The translations under genes and the position numbers were made by a program. This document shows positions 24,326 through 33,825 of a stretch of DNA of 64,000 bases, one piece after another (the first letter of the stretch is position 1; every line of letters begins with the position of its first letter). The notes beneath the pieces are model-generated. The model had not been told where the DNA came from, did no database searches, and worked only from the letters and a program-made list of their open reading frames with translations. This stretch comes from Roseibacillus ishigakijimensis (lineage in GTDB: Bacteria > Verrucomicrobiota > Verrucomicrobiia > Verrucomicrobiales > Akkermansiaceae). Location: positions 62,001 through 126,000 of the forward strand of contig NZ_JAENIO010000004.1 of the NCBI RefSeq assembly GCF_016595415.1, read 5' to 3'.

Positions 24326-26025
24326 AGTCTCTCCTTCTCGCCTTTCTCGCCAGCACGGCCAGCGTCTTTGCCCAAGGCATCTACGCCATCGTGGACGTCG
24401 AATTCACTAACGACGCCCCACCCAACGACTACCAGTTCGTGATCGAACTCGATTACCAGCACGCCCCCCGCAATGTAGGCCTCTTCATGCTCTTGGCCGA
24501 GACCGAAACCCGCCACTTCCGCAGCAAGCTGGCCACCACGGTCAACAACCCCCACGGCGAATACGTGCCTGCCGATGCCAATGGCACCCTCCTGCCGGGA
24601 GGAACGGCCTACACCATCGTCGCGGCCAACTCTTCCGCCAACCCTCCGAGTGCGACCCTCTTCCTCAGCGCCACCAGTTCCAAGATGGCCACCTTCACAA
24701 ACAACAATGGCACCTGGACCTCCGACAATCCCTATGTGAGCCTCTTCTACAACGGCTCCACCATGGTGCGGCGCTTCATGATCAAGGAGGATCCCAAGCT
24801 CTCCTACCTCGATGAAGTCACCGGAGAGGTCACCAGCGGACCCTTCTACGACAACGAGGACATCCTCCGTATCACTGGCGAACATCCTTACCTTTCCCTC
24901 GGCAAAAAGACCTTCGGCACCAACAACTCACCCGGCTGGTCAATGCAGAACGAGATGATCGACCAGTTCCACAACGACTTCAACGACTCCGCCGGCCCCT
25001 GGGGAGATCGCTTTTCCAATGCCGCTGGGATAGTAGGGCCGAGCCAACAATTTGCGGTGGCTTTGGCCAATCGCAGCCTGCTGGAGCCCAATACCGCTGG
25101 CGCGGAAATTCTCATCACCGGCGTCGCAGGCAACCCGGACTTTCGCGGTCGCCATACCCACATCGGTCGAGTCGTCTCTGGCCCCTACACCGGCAATACC
25201 AATCCCAGCACCTACGTGCCCAGTAGTCGCGCGGTGGTTCAGACCATCATCAATGGCGAGCCCGCCAAAATCAACTCGATCACTTTTGAGAATCAGAACG
25301 TCTCCAACTTCCACCCCATTGCGTTGCTGGGAGAAAACGACGACAACATCTCCCTCCCCACCATCAGCTTGAGCACGAGCCGCGCCGAGCTCGATTTCTC
25401 CCCCCTCACCGGGCCCCGGGTGCTCACGGGGGCCCAGCCCGGCGAAATCCGCTACCTCGATGCGTCCACCGATCTCGAAAGCTGGAACCGGGTTGGTCAG
25501 AGCAGTTATCCCATCGACGGCTCCGCCGAGAGTGGGTTCGATCTCACCCCGACCCTCGCAGCCAACCAACGCGGCTTCTTCCGCACCAGCGCCACAGTGA
25601 GCACCTACCCCGACTGGCCCGCCGAGGAGTTCGCGGAAGGCTTTCCTAATGCCTTTTTCAAATTCAAAGGACGGGAAAACGAGGAAGGCACGGCCTCGCA
25701 AGTGCTGAACATCTTCAATCTTTACCTGAATGCGGCGGGCACGGCGGGAATCCTCGCTGGTCTCGGGGGCGACCTGCAGGGCGAGTACTCCATCGATAGT
25801 GTGGACTACCAGGCAAGCGGCCCCTTCCGGGGAAATCTCACCCTCGATGGCCCGAATCTGCCGGAACCTCTCCGGCTGCGCCTCTACTTCGACTCCCACC
25901 GTACGGGTGAGATCAATTCCGGCCAGCCCCTCATCAACCGCTTCCACCGCCTCGTCACCCGCGAGGTCAATGGTTTCCCCTTTGAGCAAGCGGCCGAGTT
26001 CGGCATCTGGGTGCAGGAACGCTAG
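24322..26025 (+). CDS. Secreted degenerate cyclophilin-like protein
   Basis: A 567-residue secreted protein (signal MKSLLLAFLASTASVFAQG) whose outline follows its upstream neighbour. VIELDYQHAPRNVGLFMLLAE aligns with the neighbour's LDYENAPLTAANFILLAEG, MVRRFMIKED falls where FHRVIDGFMIQGG should be, and FAVALANRSLLEPNTAGAEILIT matches FLLAMANSGPNTNGSQFFIT. The FHRV motif and QFF are lost and there is a ~60-residue insertion, so isomerase activity is doubtful. The C-terminal half again has a 'EIRYLDASTDLESWNRV...GFFRTS' tail. Translationally coupled to the active-looking cyclophilin. I read it as a diverged paralogue; that is inference. Confidence 0.7.
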   Translation: MKSLLLAFLASTASVFAQGIYAIVDVEFTNDAPPNDYQFVIELDYQHAPRNVGLFMLLAETETRHFRSKLATTVNNPHGEYVPADANGTLLPGGTAYTIVAANSSANPPSATLFLSATSSKMATFTNNNGTWTSDNPYVSLFYNGSTMVRRFMIKEDPKLSYLDEVTGEVTSGPFYDNEDILRITGEHPYLSLGKKTFGTNNSPGWSMQNEMIDQFHNDFNDSAGPWGDRFSNAAGIVGPSQQFAVALANRSLLEPNTAGAEILITGVAGNPDFRGRHTHIGRVVSGPYTGNTNPSTYVPSSRAVVQTIINGEPAKINSITFENQNVSNFHPIALLGENDDNISLPTISLSTSRAELDFSPLTGPRVLTGAQPGEIRYLDASTDLESWNRVGQSSYPIDGSAESGFDLTPTLAANQRGFFRTSATVSTYPDWPAEEFAEGFPNAFFKFKGRENEEGTASQVLNIFNLYLNAAGTAGILAGLGGDLQGEYSIDSVDYQASGPFRGNLTLDGPNLPEPLRLRLYFDSHRTGEINSGQPLINRFHRLVTREVNGFPFEQAAEFGIWVQER

Positions 26026-26034
26026 CAGCCCCGT

Positions 26035-26808
26035 TCACGAGAGCCGCTCCCCGCCCGCATAAACATTGAAAGTGGGCGGGCGGAGGAACCCGATGAGCGT
26101 TTGGCCACTCTCGCGGGCGAACTCCACTGCCAAGGAAGAGGGTGCGGAAATGGCGGCGACCACGGGAATCCCTGCGGCGAGGGCCTTTTGCATCACCTCA
26201 AAGGAAACCCGCCCCGAGACCTGGAGGACAGTCTCAGCCAAAGCAACCCCCTCGTCCGCTGCCCAACCAATGACCTTGTCGATGGCATTGTGACGGCCGA
26301 CATCCTCCCGCAAGACCAGCAACTGGCCCTCCCCATCAAAAAGCCCGGCGGCGTGAATGCCCCCCGTGCGCGCAAAGGCTTGCTGGGCGGCGCGGAGTTT
26401 GTCCGGAAAGGTCAGCAAGGCCGTGCGCGCCAACTGAAATCCCTCCCCCACGGGCTCATGATGCTGCCGAATCGACTCAATGCTGGCCTTGCCGCAAATC
26501 CCACAGGAAGACGCACTGAAGAGATGGCGACTGAGCTTGGCCCGGTCGAATTCCACACCATCGGCGAGAAAGACAAGGGCATGATTCTCCTTCTGCTCGA
26601 GATCGATGCGAGCGACTTCCGCCAGAGAGTCCACAAAGCCCTCGGTGAGGAGAAAGCCCGCCACCAGGTCGGCATCATGGCCTGGCGTGCGCATCACCAC
26701 CGCCACCGGAAAGCCGTCGACCGTGATTTGCAGAGGTTCCTCCACCGCCAGCTCATCCTCGACGATTTCACTTCCCTCCCGCCCCTCTCGCGCAATGGCA
26801 AACTTCAT
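26035..26808 (-). CDS. fdhD: Formate dehydrogenase accessory sulfurtransferase FdhD
   Basis: FdhD passes sulfur from a cysteine desulfurase to the molybdenum cofactor of formate dehydrogenase. The 257-residue product has the sulfur-carrying pair in SSCGICGK (Cys102, Cys105), DVGRHNAIDKVIG near 165 and VSGRVSFEVMQKA near 195, all hallmarks of the family. The start ATG at 26808 lies about 40 bases after the terminator of the upstream MFS gene, so it is likely a separate transcript. No formate dehydrogenase gene is in the window, so the client enzyme is elsewhere. Confidence 0.93.
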   Translation of the reverse strand: MKFAIAREGREGSEIVEDELAVEEPLQITVDGFPVAVVMRTPGHDADLVAGFLLTEGFVDSLAEVARIDLEQKENHALVFLADGVEFDRAKLSRHLFSASSCGICGKASIESIRQHHEPVGEGFQLARTALLTFPDKLRAAQQAFARTGGIHAAGLFDGEGQLLVLREDVGRHNAIDKVIGWAADEGVALAETVLQVSGRVSFEVMQKALAAGIPVVAAISAPSSLAVEFARESGQTLIGFLRPPTFNVYAGGERLS

Positions 26809-26847
26809 GGAGGGAGCCTCGACGAGGGAGCGGCATTCTCCAACACG

Positions 26848-26875
26848 AAAAAAGCCTGCTCCGGAGAGCAGGCTT
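26848..26875 (-). terminator. Intrinsic terminator after the MFS gene
   Basis: On the minus strand AAGCCTGCTC pairs with GAGCAGGCTT, followed by a T run, just after the permease stop at 26911. Confidence 0.88.
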
Positions 26876-26910
26876 GGAAAATGAAAAGGTGGTAGAACGG
26901 AAAAAGCGGA

Positions 26911-28539
26911 TTAAGCCTCGCCCGCGTGTTCGGCGGCGGCTTTCTGAGCCTTGACGCTCTCCTCATCCTCAATGGTGAGGGGCTTGTAGCCACCGATTTT
27001 CTTAAAGTAGAGCAACATGCCCAAGTAAATCAGGGCCATCGCAGCCGGGATGAGGGCGTCGGTGCGCAAAGTGCGACGGGCACCGCGAACGTCGGCTTCC
27101 ACCACGGCGGTTTGCTCGCTAGTGCGCTCGTCACCCGCATTCTTCGCTTCTTCCAGCAATTTACCATCGAGAGGCTGCACCTCACCCACCCCGAAGAAGG
27201 AGCTCGGATCGCCTTCGCTCTTGTATTGCTCATACAAGGCCGCGTTCTCGGTCTTGAGCTCATCCACCGCGTAACGGTCCTTGAGGTAACCCAGGCCGAC
27301 ATTACCAATGAGGCCGGCAGACATCATGCCCACGCCACCCATCAAGCTCATGGCCACCGCACCTGTGGAGGGGAAACGGTCCCCAACCACCGCCAACATG
27401 GTCGGCCAGAAGAAGGTCTTACCAATCGCGTAGATGGCGACCGCACCCAAGGCGAAGCCGAAACCACTAATGGCGGCAATGGCATTGAGACCGATAACCG
27501 CGATGACCGCACAAGTCAGCAGGAGACCCACCGGGCTCATGCGGAGATTCTTCTCGATGGCATCAGCGGCAAAGCGCAGGACAAACATGAGAAGGGAGGT
27601 GAAGACAAAGAGAATCTTGCCCTGGGTAGGGTTCAAGATCACACCGGTGATGTTCTGAATCCAGCCATCAGTTCCCAATTCCACCGCACCCACGAGCACG
27701 TGGGCGATGAAGAGGAAGAAGAGAAGCACGCTGCCTGCGTATCCACCCGTCAGCTTGAGAGTGAGCACGAAGAGACCGATGCCGACGACGAGAGCGGCCA
27801 AGGTAGGAGCCACACCAGGACCAGTGATAGTGTTCACGGTATCGCGCGCGAAAAGGGCGAGCATGAAGCAAACCACCGCACCACTGAGGTAACCGACTTC
27901 GCGGAACATCTGGGCAAAGGACAGGCCTTTCTCCGAGGCCTCGGACTGAGGATACTTCTGGCCGAAGAACATGACGCCGTAGGCCAGTGTGGGAACCAAG
28001 TAGAGGGCGAGCTGGCCCTTCCAGTGCATGGCGTTTTCCCCGGAGCCGAGGAACCAACCGATGAGACCACCGATGACCATTCCGAGCGGCCAAGAGGCGT
28101 GCAGAATGTTGAGGTAATGAGTCCGCTTATTGGGGAACAAGGTCGAGACGAGAGGATTCGCCACCGCTTCCAGGGTTCCATTCGCTAGAGCGAAAATGAA
28201 AGTTCCCCAATAGAGGAAGTTGAAGGCCACCTCGGTGGATTGTCCTTCCGTGGCTCCCAGAGTCACGAAAGCAGAGATGGTGTGGAAGAGGAAAGCCGCG
28301 ATGACGAGCTTGGCATAGCCAATCTTGTCCACGATCACCCCCCCGATGATGATGCCGAAACAGAAGCCGGTGAAACCCGCTCCCCCAATCATCCCCAGCT
28401 GGGCTCCTGAGAAACCGAACTCATCAGCCCAGTTGGTGAAAATACCTCCCCGGACGCCGAAACCGACCCCGGCCGCCAAGATCGCGACGAATCCTGCCCA
28501 GAGGAGTCGCATGCGATTTACTTCGTTTGCTTTTGTCAT
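26911..28539 (-). CDS. MFS transporter
   Basis: A 542-residue inner-membrane protein with about 12 hydrophobic segments, starting [36 protein letters not shown] is in the place of the MFS loop motif, and [19 protein letters not shown] with a preserved HxxWP-like [10 protein letters not shown] resembles the sugar-proton symporters of the FucP-type group. A soluble loop of about 75 residues interrupts the last pair of helices (around residues 430-500). Substrate is not determinable; a sugar is plausible. It stands between ilvC and fdhD with terminators on both sides, so it is monocistronic. Confidence 0.85.
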   Translation of the reverse strand: MTKANEVNRMRLLWAGFVAILAAGVGFGVRGGIFTNWADEFGFSGAQLGMIGGAGFTGFCFGIIIGGVIVDKIGYAKLVIAAFLFHTISAFVTLGATEGQSTEVAFNFLYWGTFIFALANGTLEAVANPLVSTLFPNKRTHYLNILHASWPLGMVIGGLIGWFLGSGENAMHWKGQLALYLVPTLAYGVMFFGQKYPQSEASEKGLSFAQMFREVGYLSGAVVCFMLALFARDTVNTITGPGVAPTLAALVVGIGLFVLTLKLTGGYAGSVLLFFLFIAHVLVGAVELGTDGWIQNITGVILNPTQGKILFVFTSLLMFVLRFAADAIEKNLRMSPVGLLLTCAVIAVIGLNAIAAISGFGFALGAVAIYAIGKTFFWPTMLAVVGDRFPSTGAVAMSLMGGVGMMSAGLIGNVGLGYLKDRYAVDELKTENAALYEQYKSEGDPSSFFGVGEVQPLDGKLLEEAKNAGDERTSEQTAVVEADVRGARRTLRTDALIPAAMALIYLGMLLYFKKIGGYKPLTIEDEESVKAQKAAAEHAGEA

Positions 28540-28650
28540 GTGTTAGTGCTGCTTTTTTTGAACCGACTCCGAGTCTCTACAAAATTGAGACCGCATCAAG
28601 TCAATCATTGCCATACGGTCGAGATAAAGCGCCCTAACACCTTTTTGCGG

Positions 28651-28688
28651 AAAAAAGTAAAGCCGCGCGGCCCCCACCGCGCGGCTTT
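28651..28688 (-). terminator. Intrinsic terminator after ilvC
   Basis: Perfect arms AAAGCCGCGCGG and CCGCGCGGCTTT with a short loop, followed on the minus strand by a T-rich tract. It ends about 57 bases after the ilvC stop. Confidence 0.9.
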
Positions 28689-28744
28689 GGAATGGGAGCC
28701 GGTCCCCACCGGACTTCCCAAATCTGTTGTGAAATCTGTCTTTC

Positions 28745-29791
28745 TTAGTTGGAGCCGGAGACGTAGCTGGCTTGGCTCTGGCCCTTACCAACTTTTTTGT
28801 CTCCCAGCCAGCTCATCATGCTCCGGAGCTTGCCGCCCACATCCTCAATGGGGTGCTGGGCTTCTTTCTCACGAATCGCATCGAAGTTCTTGCCGCCGGC
28901 ATTATACTCATCGGTCCACTCCTTGGCAAACTCTCCGTTCTCGATAGCCTTCAATTGTTGCGCCATGCGCTCCTTGACGGAGGAATCGATAATCTTGGGG
29001 CCAACGGTCACGTCACCGTATTCCGCGGTCTCGGAGATGGAGAAACGCATACCGGCGATGCCGCTCTCGACCATGAGATCGACGATGAGCTTCAATTCGT
29101 GCAAGCACTCGAAGTAGGCCATCTCGGGCTGGTAGCCAGCCTCCACGAGGGTCTCAAAGCCAGCTTTGACGAGGGCACTCGCTCCACCGCAGAGAACACA
29201 CTGCTCACCGAAAAGGTCGGTGACGGTTTCTTCCCGGAAATTGGTCTCGAAGACACCCGCACGAGTGCCGCCGATGCCTTTGGCCCAGCCCAGAGCAATG
29301 TCATGAGCCTGGCCGGTGGCGTCTTGGTGAATGGCGATCAAAGTGGGAACGCCCTTCTTCTCAACAAACTGGCTCCGGACGGTGTGACCCGGGCCCTTGG
29401 GAGCGACCATGATGACGTCGATATTGTCGGGAACAGTGATGGTCTCGAAGTGAATGGCGAAACCGTGGGAGAAAAGGAGGCACTTGCCTTCGGTCAGGTT
29501 GGGAGCGATGTCGCTCTCGTAAACAGAGGGGATAACCGTATCCGGGACCGCGACAAAAATCACGTCGGCCGCCGCGATCGCTTCGCCGGTGTCCATCACC
29601 TGGAAACCGAGCTTCTCAGCGACTTCGCGGGACTTGGATTGGGGGTAGAGGCCGATGATGACCTCGCATCCGCTGTCTTTCAGGTTCAGAGCGTGGGCGT
29701 GGCCCTGGGAACCGAAACCGATGACGGCGAGCTTCTTGCCTTGGAGAGAAGAGAGGTCGGCGTCTTTGTCTGTGTAAATTTTTGCTGCCAT
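28745..29791 (-). CDS. ilvC: Ketol-acid reductoisomerase (class I)
   Basis: Converts acetolactate and acetohydroxybutyrate to dihydroxy acids with NADPH in valine, leucine and isoleucine synthesis. The 348-residue product has the nucleotide-binding [17 protein letters not shown] at 25-41, the metal-site region [18 protein letters not shown] and SETAEYGDV near the end, and [10 protein letters not shown]. It is the short, class I form. I start at [10 protein letters not shown] because the upstream extension (about 39 codons) is not conserved-looking. No other ilv gene is adjacent in the window. Confidence 0.95.
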   Translation of the reverse strand: MAAKIYTDKDADLSSLQGKKLAVIGFGSQGHAHALNLKDSGCEVIIGLYPQSKSREVAEKLGFQVMDTGEAIAAADVIFVAVPDTVIPSVYESDIAPNLTEGKCLLFSHGFAIHFETITVPDNIDVIMVAPKGPGHTVRSQFVEKKGVPTLIAIHQDATGQAHDIALGWAKGIGGTRAGVFETNFREETVTDLFGEQCVLCGGASALVKAGFETLVEAGYQPEMAYFECLHELKLIVDLMVESGIAGMRFSISETAEYGDVTVGPKIIDSSVKERMAQQLKAIENGEFAKEWTDEYNAGGKNFDAIREKEAQHPIEDVGGKLRSMMSWLGDKKVGKGQSQASYVSGSN

Positions 29792-30143
29792 GCTTACGGT
29801 GAAAGGAGGCGCAGGCTGCACAGACCAGGGGGTATCGTCAAGCAGACAAACGATTTTCTTGCTCTTTCTCCAAAATACGCGCGCCCAAGAGCTCTCTCTT
29901 CGCCCCAAATTTACCCTTTACTCCGACAAACAGGCAATCCCTGCGCAGTCTTCGCTCCCAAAATTGCCTCTACCTTGCGAAAAAAAGCCTCAGACCTCAC
30001 GGGTCCATGCTCACTTGGCTGGTCGACGGCCTCATTCAAGGCCGGGGGACCCGAAGCTCCTTCCAAAAATCTCGCCTTTCCGTAAATCTAGTGGCTCGGG
30101 TCCCCTCTCTGGGACGATGACTGCAAAGGAGGCCCCGGGGCGC
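29792..30143. other. Intergenic region between ilvC and recA
   Basis: About 350 bases upstream of ilvC and downstream of recA (both genes are on the minus strand). It presumably carries the ilvC promoter. I see only overlapping low-quality reading frames and no T-box, tRNA or repeat. Nothing else can be supported. Confidence 0.5.
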
Positions 30144-30170
30144 AAAAACGGCGGCTTGCACAAGCCGCCG
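30144..30170 (-). terminator. Intrinsic terminator after recA
   Basis: Perfect hairpin with arms CGGCGGCTTG and CAAGCCGCCG, followed on the minus strand by TTTTT, about 47 bases after the recA stop. Confidence 0.9.
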
Positions 30171-30216
30171 TCATCAAAATTCTCCAGTCAGGGCTTCGGA
30201 GCCCGCCAAGGAAAAC

Positions 30217-31320
30217 CTACTTGGCCATCTCGGCCTTCACCTTGTCCTCGATTTCGAGGTAAAGCTCTTCGTTTTCCTTGAGCGCGGTCTTCGCACCATC
30301 GCGACCTTGCCCGAGCTGATTGCCATCGTAGCTGAACCAACTGCCCCGCTTTTGCACGATTCCGAATTCCAAGGCCAAATCGAGCAGAGAGCCCACGGAA
30401 GAAATTCCCTCATTATACATGATGTCGAATTCTGCTTCGGTGAAGGGTGGAGCCACTTTGTTTTTGACCAGTTTGATCTTGGTGCGGCTGCCAGTGACCA
30501 CGCCATCGGTGCCCTTGATTTGCCCGATGCGACGGATATCGACCCGCACGGAAGAGAAAAACTTGAGGGCCCGTCCACCCGGGGTGGTTTCCGGGCTACC
30601 GAACATCACTCCGATTTTTTCCCGAATCTGGTTGGTGAAGATGCACACCGTGCGGGCCTTGGAGATGCTCGCAGTCAACTTTCGCATCGCCGCGCTCATC
30701 AGACGGGCCTGCGCGCCCACGGTCGAGTCCCCGATCTCGCCATCAAGTTCCTGCCGGGTCACCAAAGCAGCCACCGAGTCGAGCACCACCACGTCGAGAG
30801 CATTGGAGCGAACGAGTGTTTCACAAATCTGCAGAGCCTCTTCACCTGAAGAAGGTTGGGAAACCAGCAAGTCATCGGTATTCACCCCCAGCTTGCGCGC
30901 GTAGGAGGGGTCGAGCGCATGCTCCACATCGATGAAGGCCGCCAATCCCCCCGCCTTCTGAGCCTGCGCAATGGCGGTGAGGGTGAGGGTCGTCTTTCCA
31001 GAACTCTCCGGCCCAAAGACCTCAATCACCCGACCGCGCGGAAAGCCACCCACCCCGAGCGCGCGGTCAATGAGCAAGTTGCCCGTCGGAATGGCGTCGA
31101 CATCCATGCGGGTGTCGTCTCCCAGGCGCATGATGGCAGCCTCGCCAAAATCTTTCTGAATCTGGGTGATCGCCAAATCCAGATTCTTGGCGCGGGCTTG
31201 GTTCAATTTCTCATCAACCACGACGGCGCGGCTGGCTTTCTGTTTATCGGACTTTTCAGACATCTTTGTTTCTTCTTCGGAGGCGGAGACCATGGCGATT
31301 TCGGGTTCGTTCGCCAGCAC
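30217..31320 (-). CDS. recA: Recombinase RecA
   Basis: Forms ATP-dependent filaments on single-stranded DNA for homologous recombination and SOS induction. The 367-residue product has Walker A GPESSGKT at 103-110, Walker [11 protein letters not shown], the L1/L2 loop region and [27 protein letters not shown] chose the GTG at 31320 because AGGAGA lies about 9 bases before it; an ATG at 31263 (starting MSEKSDKQK) is the common RecA-like length and remains possible. It follows two thioredoxin-fold genes on the same strand with a 64-base gap that can hold a promoter. No clear LexA box was identified. Confidence 0.96.
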   Translation of the reverse strand: MLANEPEIAMVSASEEETKMSEKSDKQKASRAVVVDEKLNQARAKNLDLAITQIQKDFGEAAIMRLGDDTRMDVDAIPTGNLLIDRALGVGGFPRGRVIEVFGPESSGKTTLTLTAIAQAQKAGGLAAFIDVEHALDPSYARKLGVNTDDLLVSQPSSGEEALQICETLVRSNALDVVVLDSVAALVTRQELDGEIGDSTVGAQARLMSAAMRKLTASISKARTVCIFTNQIREKIGVMFGSPETTPGGRALKFFSSVRVDIRRIGQIKGTDGVVTGSRTKIKLVKNKVAPPFTEAEFDIMYNEGISSVGSLLDLALEFGIVQKRGSWFSYDGNQLGQGRDGAKTALKENEELYLEIEDKVKAEMAK

Positions 31321-31384
31321 TTTAGAACCTCTCCTGACAGTTGGTCAAGAGAAAACTGTTCAAGTGATTTTAGAATATCACTCC

Positions 31385-32323
31385 TTATTCGGAGTCAGCC
31401 TCTTCCTGTTCAGGGGATTCTTCTTCCATTTCCGCCCGCTGCTGGAGGTGGGCGGTGATGTTGTTTTTGATGACTTCGACATTCTGAGCGAAATCAGATT
31501 CCGGCAAAACCTTGGCGACTTCATCAACAGCAGCGAAGGCTTCCTCTTTTTTGCCCTGCTCCACGTAGACGGTGAGGCGGGCCATCAGGATGAACTGCAG
31601 TTCCTCTCCCTTTGGTTCGTGCTTGGCGAGATAGGAGTCAACATCGGCGAGGGCCTTGTCGAACTCGCCCGCCATGAATTTCTCTTCAATCTTGGACTGG
31701 AATTCGGCCAAGCGCTTCGCACTCGCAAGCTCGGCCTGGACGCCCCGTTCATCCTCGGGATCAAGTTTTTTGAGTTCGTCCAATTCCTTTTCGAAGTGAG
31801 CCTCGATGTCGGAGGGGTTGGTGTTGGAAAGGAAAGTGGCCAAGGCCTCTTCCCGTTCTTCGCCGTCAGCCTTTTTCAGGTTTTCATAGGGCTGGGTGAT
31901 TTCGGCGAGATGCTTGAGATAGGCTTCCGCTCCTCCCTGTTGGTAACCGGTGCGGGCAATGGGTCGGCCGGCGGAATCGAAAAGAAGGACAGTAGGGAAG
32001 CCTTCCACCGAGTAATTGAGGGCCAGTTCCTCGTTTTTCTTCCGTTGTTCGGGAGAGACGAGGCTTTCGTCGTTGGGGAAGTCCAGCTCGACGAGGACGT
32101 AATCCTCGGCCACCGCTTCGAAAGCCTCTTGGTCGAAGACTTCCTCTTTCAGTTTGATGCACCAGTGGCACCAGTCCGAGCCGGTGAAATCGACAAGGAG
32201 ATTCTTGCCAGCCTCCTCAGCCGCTTTCTGGCCTTTCTCAAAATCCGTGTGCCAAGTGAGTTCTGCCGAAGCAGAGGCCGCAAAGATTCCCAGAAAAGCG
32301 ACCGCGAGTGTTTTTGATTTCAT
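31385..32323 (-). CDS. Secreted thioredoxin-fold protein (WCHWC)
   Basis: A 312-residue protein with a signal peptide (to about residue 20), then a thioredoxin-like domain (about 25-150) with the redox motif WCHWC (Cys52, Cys55) and the cis-Pro region EGFPTVLLFD. The last ~150 residues are helical and charged, ending in an acidic tail. It resembles the periplasmic Thioredoxin_7/DsbD-gamma-like group, probably acting on disulfides in the cell envelope. A paralogue of the next upstream gene. Target unknown. Confidence 0.82.
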   Translation of the reverse strand: MKSKTLAVAFLGIFAASASAELTWHTDFEKGQKAAEEAGKNLLVDFTGSDWCHWCIKLKEEVFDQEAFEAVAEDYVLVELDFPNDESLVSPEQRKKNEELALNYSVEGFPTVLLFDSAGRPIARTGYQQGGAEAYLKHLAEITQPYENLKKADGEEREEALATFLSNTNPSDIEAHFEKELDELKKLDPEDERGVQAELASAKRLAEFQSKIEEKFMAGEFDKALADVDSYLAKHEPKGEELQFILMARLTVYVEQGKKEEAFAAVDEVAKVLPESDFAQNVEVIKNNITAHLQQRAEMEEESPEQEEADSE

Positions 32324-32385
32324 ACTCCACTACAACGCCGCTGCCGGAGCGATTAGTCAAATTGAAATACCGCTCAAGAGGAGAA

Positions 32386-33714
32386 TTATTGCTGAGAGGC
32401 CTTTCTCAACTTCTCCGCTTGTTGACGCAGGGCCTCCGCTTGGCGGGTGAGTTCCCGGGCCCGTTTCTCAAAAGCGCTCACTTGGCTTTCGTCCCAAGTG
32501 GATTCCCCGCCCTCTTCTTTTTGGGGCGCTTGCTGCTCCGCGAGCGACTCTTCATGGGCCTCCCGGGCGGTTTTCAAGGCTGCTTCGGCTTCTTTGAGAG
32601 CCGCTTCCACGGCTGCGAGAGCTTTTGCGCTGGCTTCTTGGGTGTCAACTTTTTGCGACGGCTCCTGCTCGCTCTTAGCCGGAGCGGGAGCAACCCCTTC
32701 AGTCTTGGCGACTTCCGCCTCTTGCCCGTCGGAACGAGCGGCTTCTCCCACCCCTGCGACGGCAGGCTCGTCTGGCGTGGAAGCGGGAGTGGCTTCTTTT
32801 TCCCGAGCCGCCAGGAGAAGCTTCTCGGCCCGTTTGACGAGGCCGAAGGCTTGCTGGCCAATGGGCGAAGCGGGATCGATTTCCTGCAGGGTCTGGGCGG
32901 TCTCCATCGCTTCTTGATAATCAGGAATCTCCATTAAAGAATAGTATTTGAAAGCCAGAGCCATCTGGCGCTCCCCTTTTTTCAAGGTCTCATGGGAGAG
33001 ATAGTCATCACAGAGCGCAACGGCTTCCTGATAGCGCTTGCTGTTCATCAGGGGGACGAGTTCAGTTTGCAGATTCTCGGTGCGCTCCTTGGCCACCACT
33101 TCGGCGACGAGAGGAGACTGGTCCTTGGAGGCCTCCCGCAAAGCTTGGAATTCCGCTTCATACATTCCCAAGATACTGGTTTCGGGCACGGCCCGGAGCA
33201 GTTTCTCCAAGGCGGTGACGCGGTCCTCATCGGATTGCGCGGCCTCGAATTCCTGCCGTGCTTCATCACGAGTCAAACGGTTGTCCTGCTGATCCTTGAC
33301 GGCGTCCACATAGTCGGTCACCCGCCAATCGTGCAAATAGCGGACCACGCCGTAGGGATGGCCATTCTCGTCGGCGGTCACCAGCACCGGGTAGCCTTTG
33401 ATGCCATACTGCACCCGGATGGGTTCGTTGCGCTCGGCAATGGCGGGTTTGCTTTGAGGAAAATCCAGCTCCACAAAAACGAAGTCGCGTCCCAGAGCGC
33501 GGGTGAATTCGTTTTTCGTCAGCACGGATTCGCGGAGCACCTGGCATTGATCGCACCAATCGGAGCCCACGAAGGTAATCAGCAAATCTTTGTCCTCGGC
33601 GGCGGCTTTCTCCAGCCCGGCCTCATAATGGTCAAGCCAGACGGCCTCATTGGCTGGTAGCGAGGAAGAAACCGCGAAAAGGGCACCCGCGAGCAAGGGA
33701 ATAAAGAGTCGCAT
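32386..33714 (-). CDS. Secreted thioredoxin-fold protein (WCDQC) with coiled-coil tail
   Basis: A 442-residue paralogue of the downstream gene: signal peptide (MRLFIPLLAGALFAVSSSLPA), redox motif WCDQC (Cys54, Cys57), cis-Pro in KGYPVLVTADE, then a helical, TPR-like middle region, and an Ala/Glu/Lys-rich coiled-coil C-terminus (about residues 290-442). The start at 33714 begins the signal peptide; an upstream extension is unrelated. The two lie in tandem, 62 bases apart, followed by recA. Probably a membrane-associated or periplasmic disulfide protein. Confidence 0.8.
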   Translation of the reverse strand: MRLFIPLLAGALFAVSSSLPANEAVWLDHYEAGLEKAAAEDKDLLITFVGSDWCDQCQVLRESVLTKNEFTRALGRDFVFVELDFPQSKPAIAERNEPIRVQYGIKGYPVLVTADENGHPYGVVRYLHDWRVTDYVDAVKDQQDNRLTRDEARQEFEAAQSDEDRVTALEKLLRAVPETSILGMYEAEFQALREASKDQSPLVAEVVAKERTENLQTELVPLMNSKRYQEAVALCDDYLSHETLKKGERQMALAFKYYSLMEIPDYQEAMETAQTLQEIDPASPIGQQAFGLVKRAEKLLLAAREKEATPASTPDEPAVAGVGEAARSDGQEAEVAKTEGVAPAPAKSEQEPSQKVDTQEASAKALAAVEAALKEAEAALKTAREAHEESLAEQQAPQKEEGGESTWDESQVSAFEKRARELTRQAEALRQQAEKLRKASQQ

Positions 33715-33825
33715 GAGAAGACCCTTAGACTCGGGTTTCTGGGGTGGCAAGTCCCCAAGCCGCGGAACCTCAAGAAAAACCAGGATGGCAAAGTCAGCCC
33801 CCCCTGAGCAGCTAGCGAAGAGCAC

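Noticed and set aside
28540-28744. Searched for a regulatory RNA between the MFS gene and ilvC
   Set aside because: Only the ilvC terminator hairpin is convincing; the remaining ~100 bases are AT-rich promoter-like DNA.
29792-30143. Searched for a T-box or leader peptide before ilvC
   Set aside because: No T-box consensus, no run of Leu/Ile/Val codons in a short leader frame, and no terminator between promoter region and ilvC.
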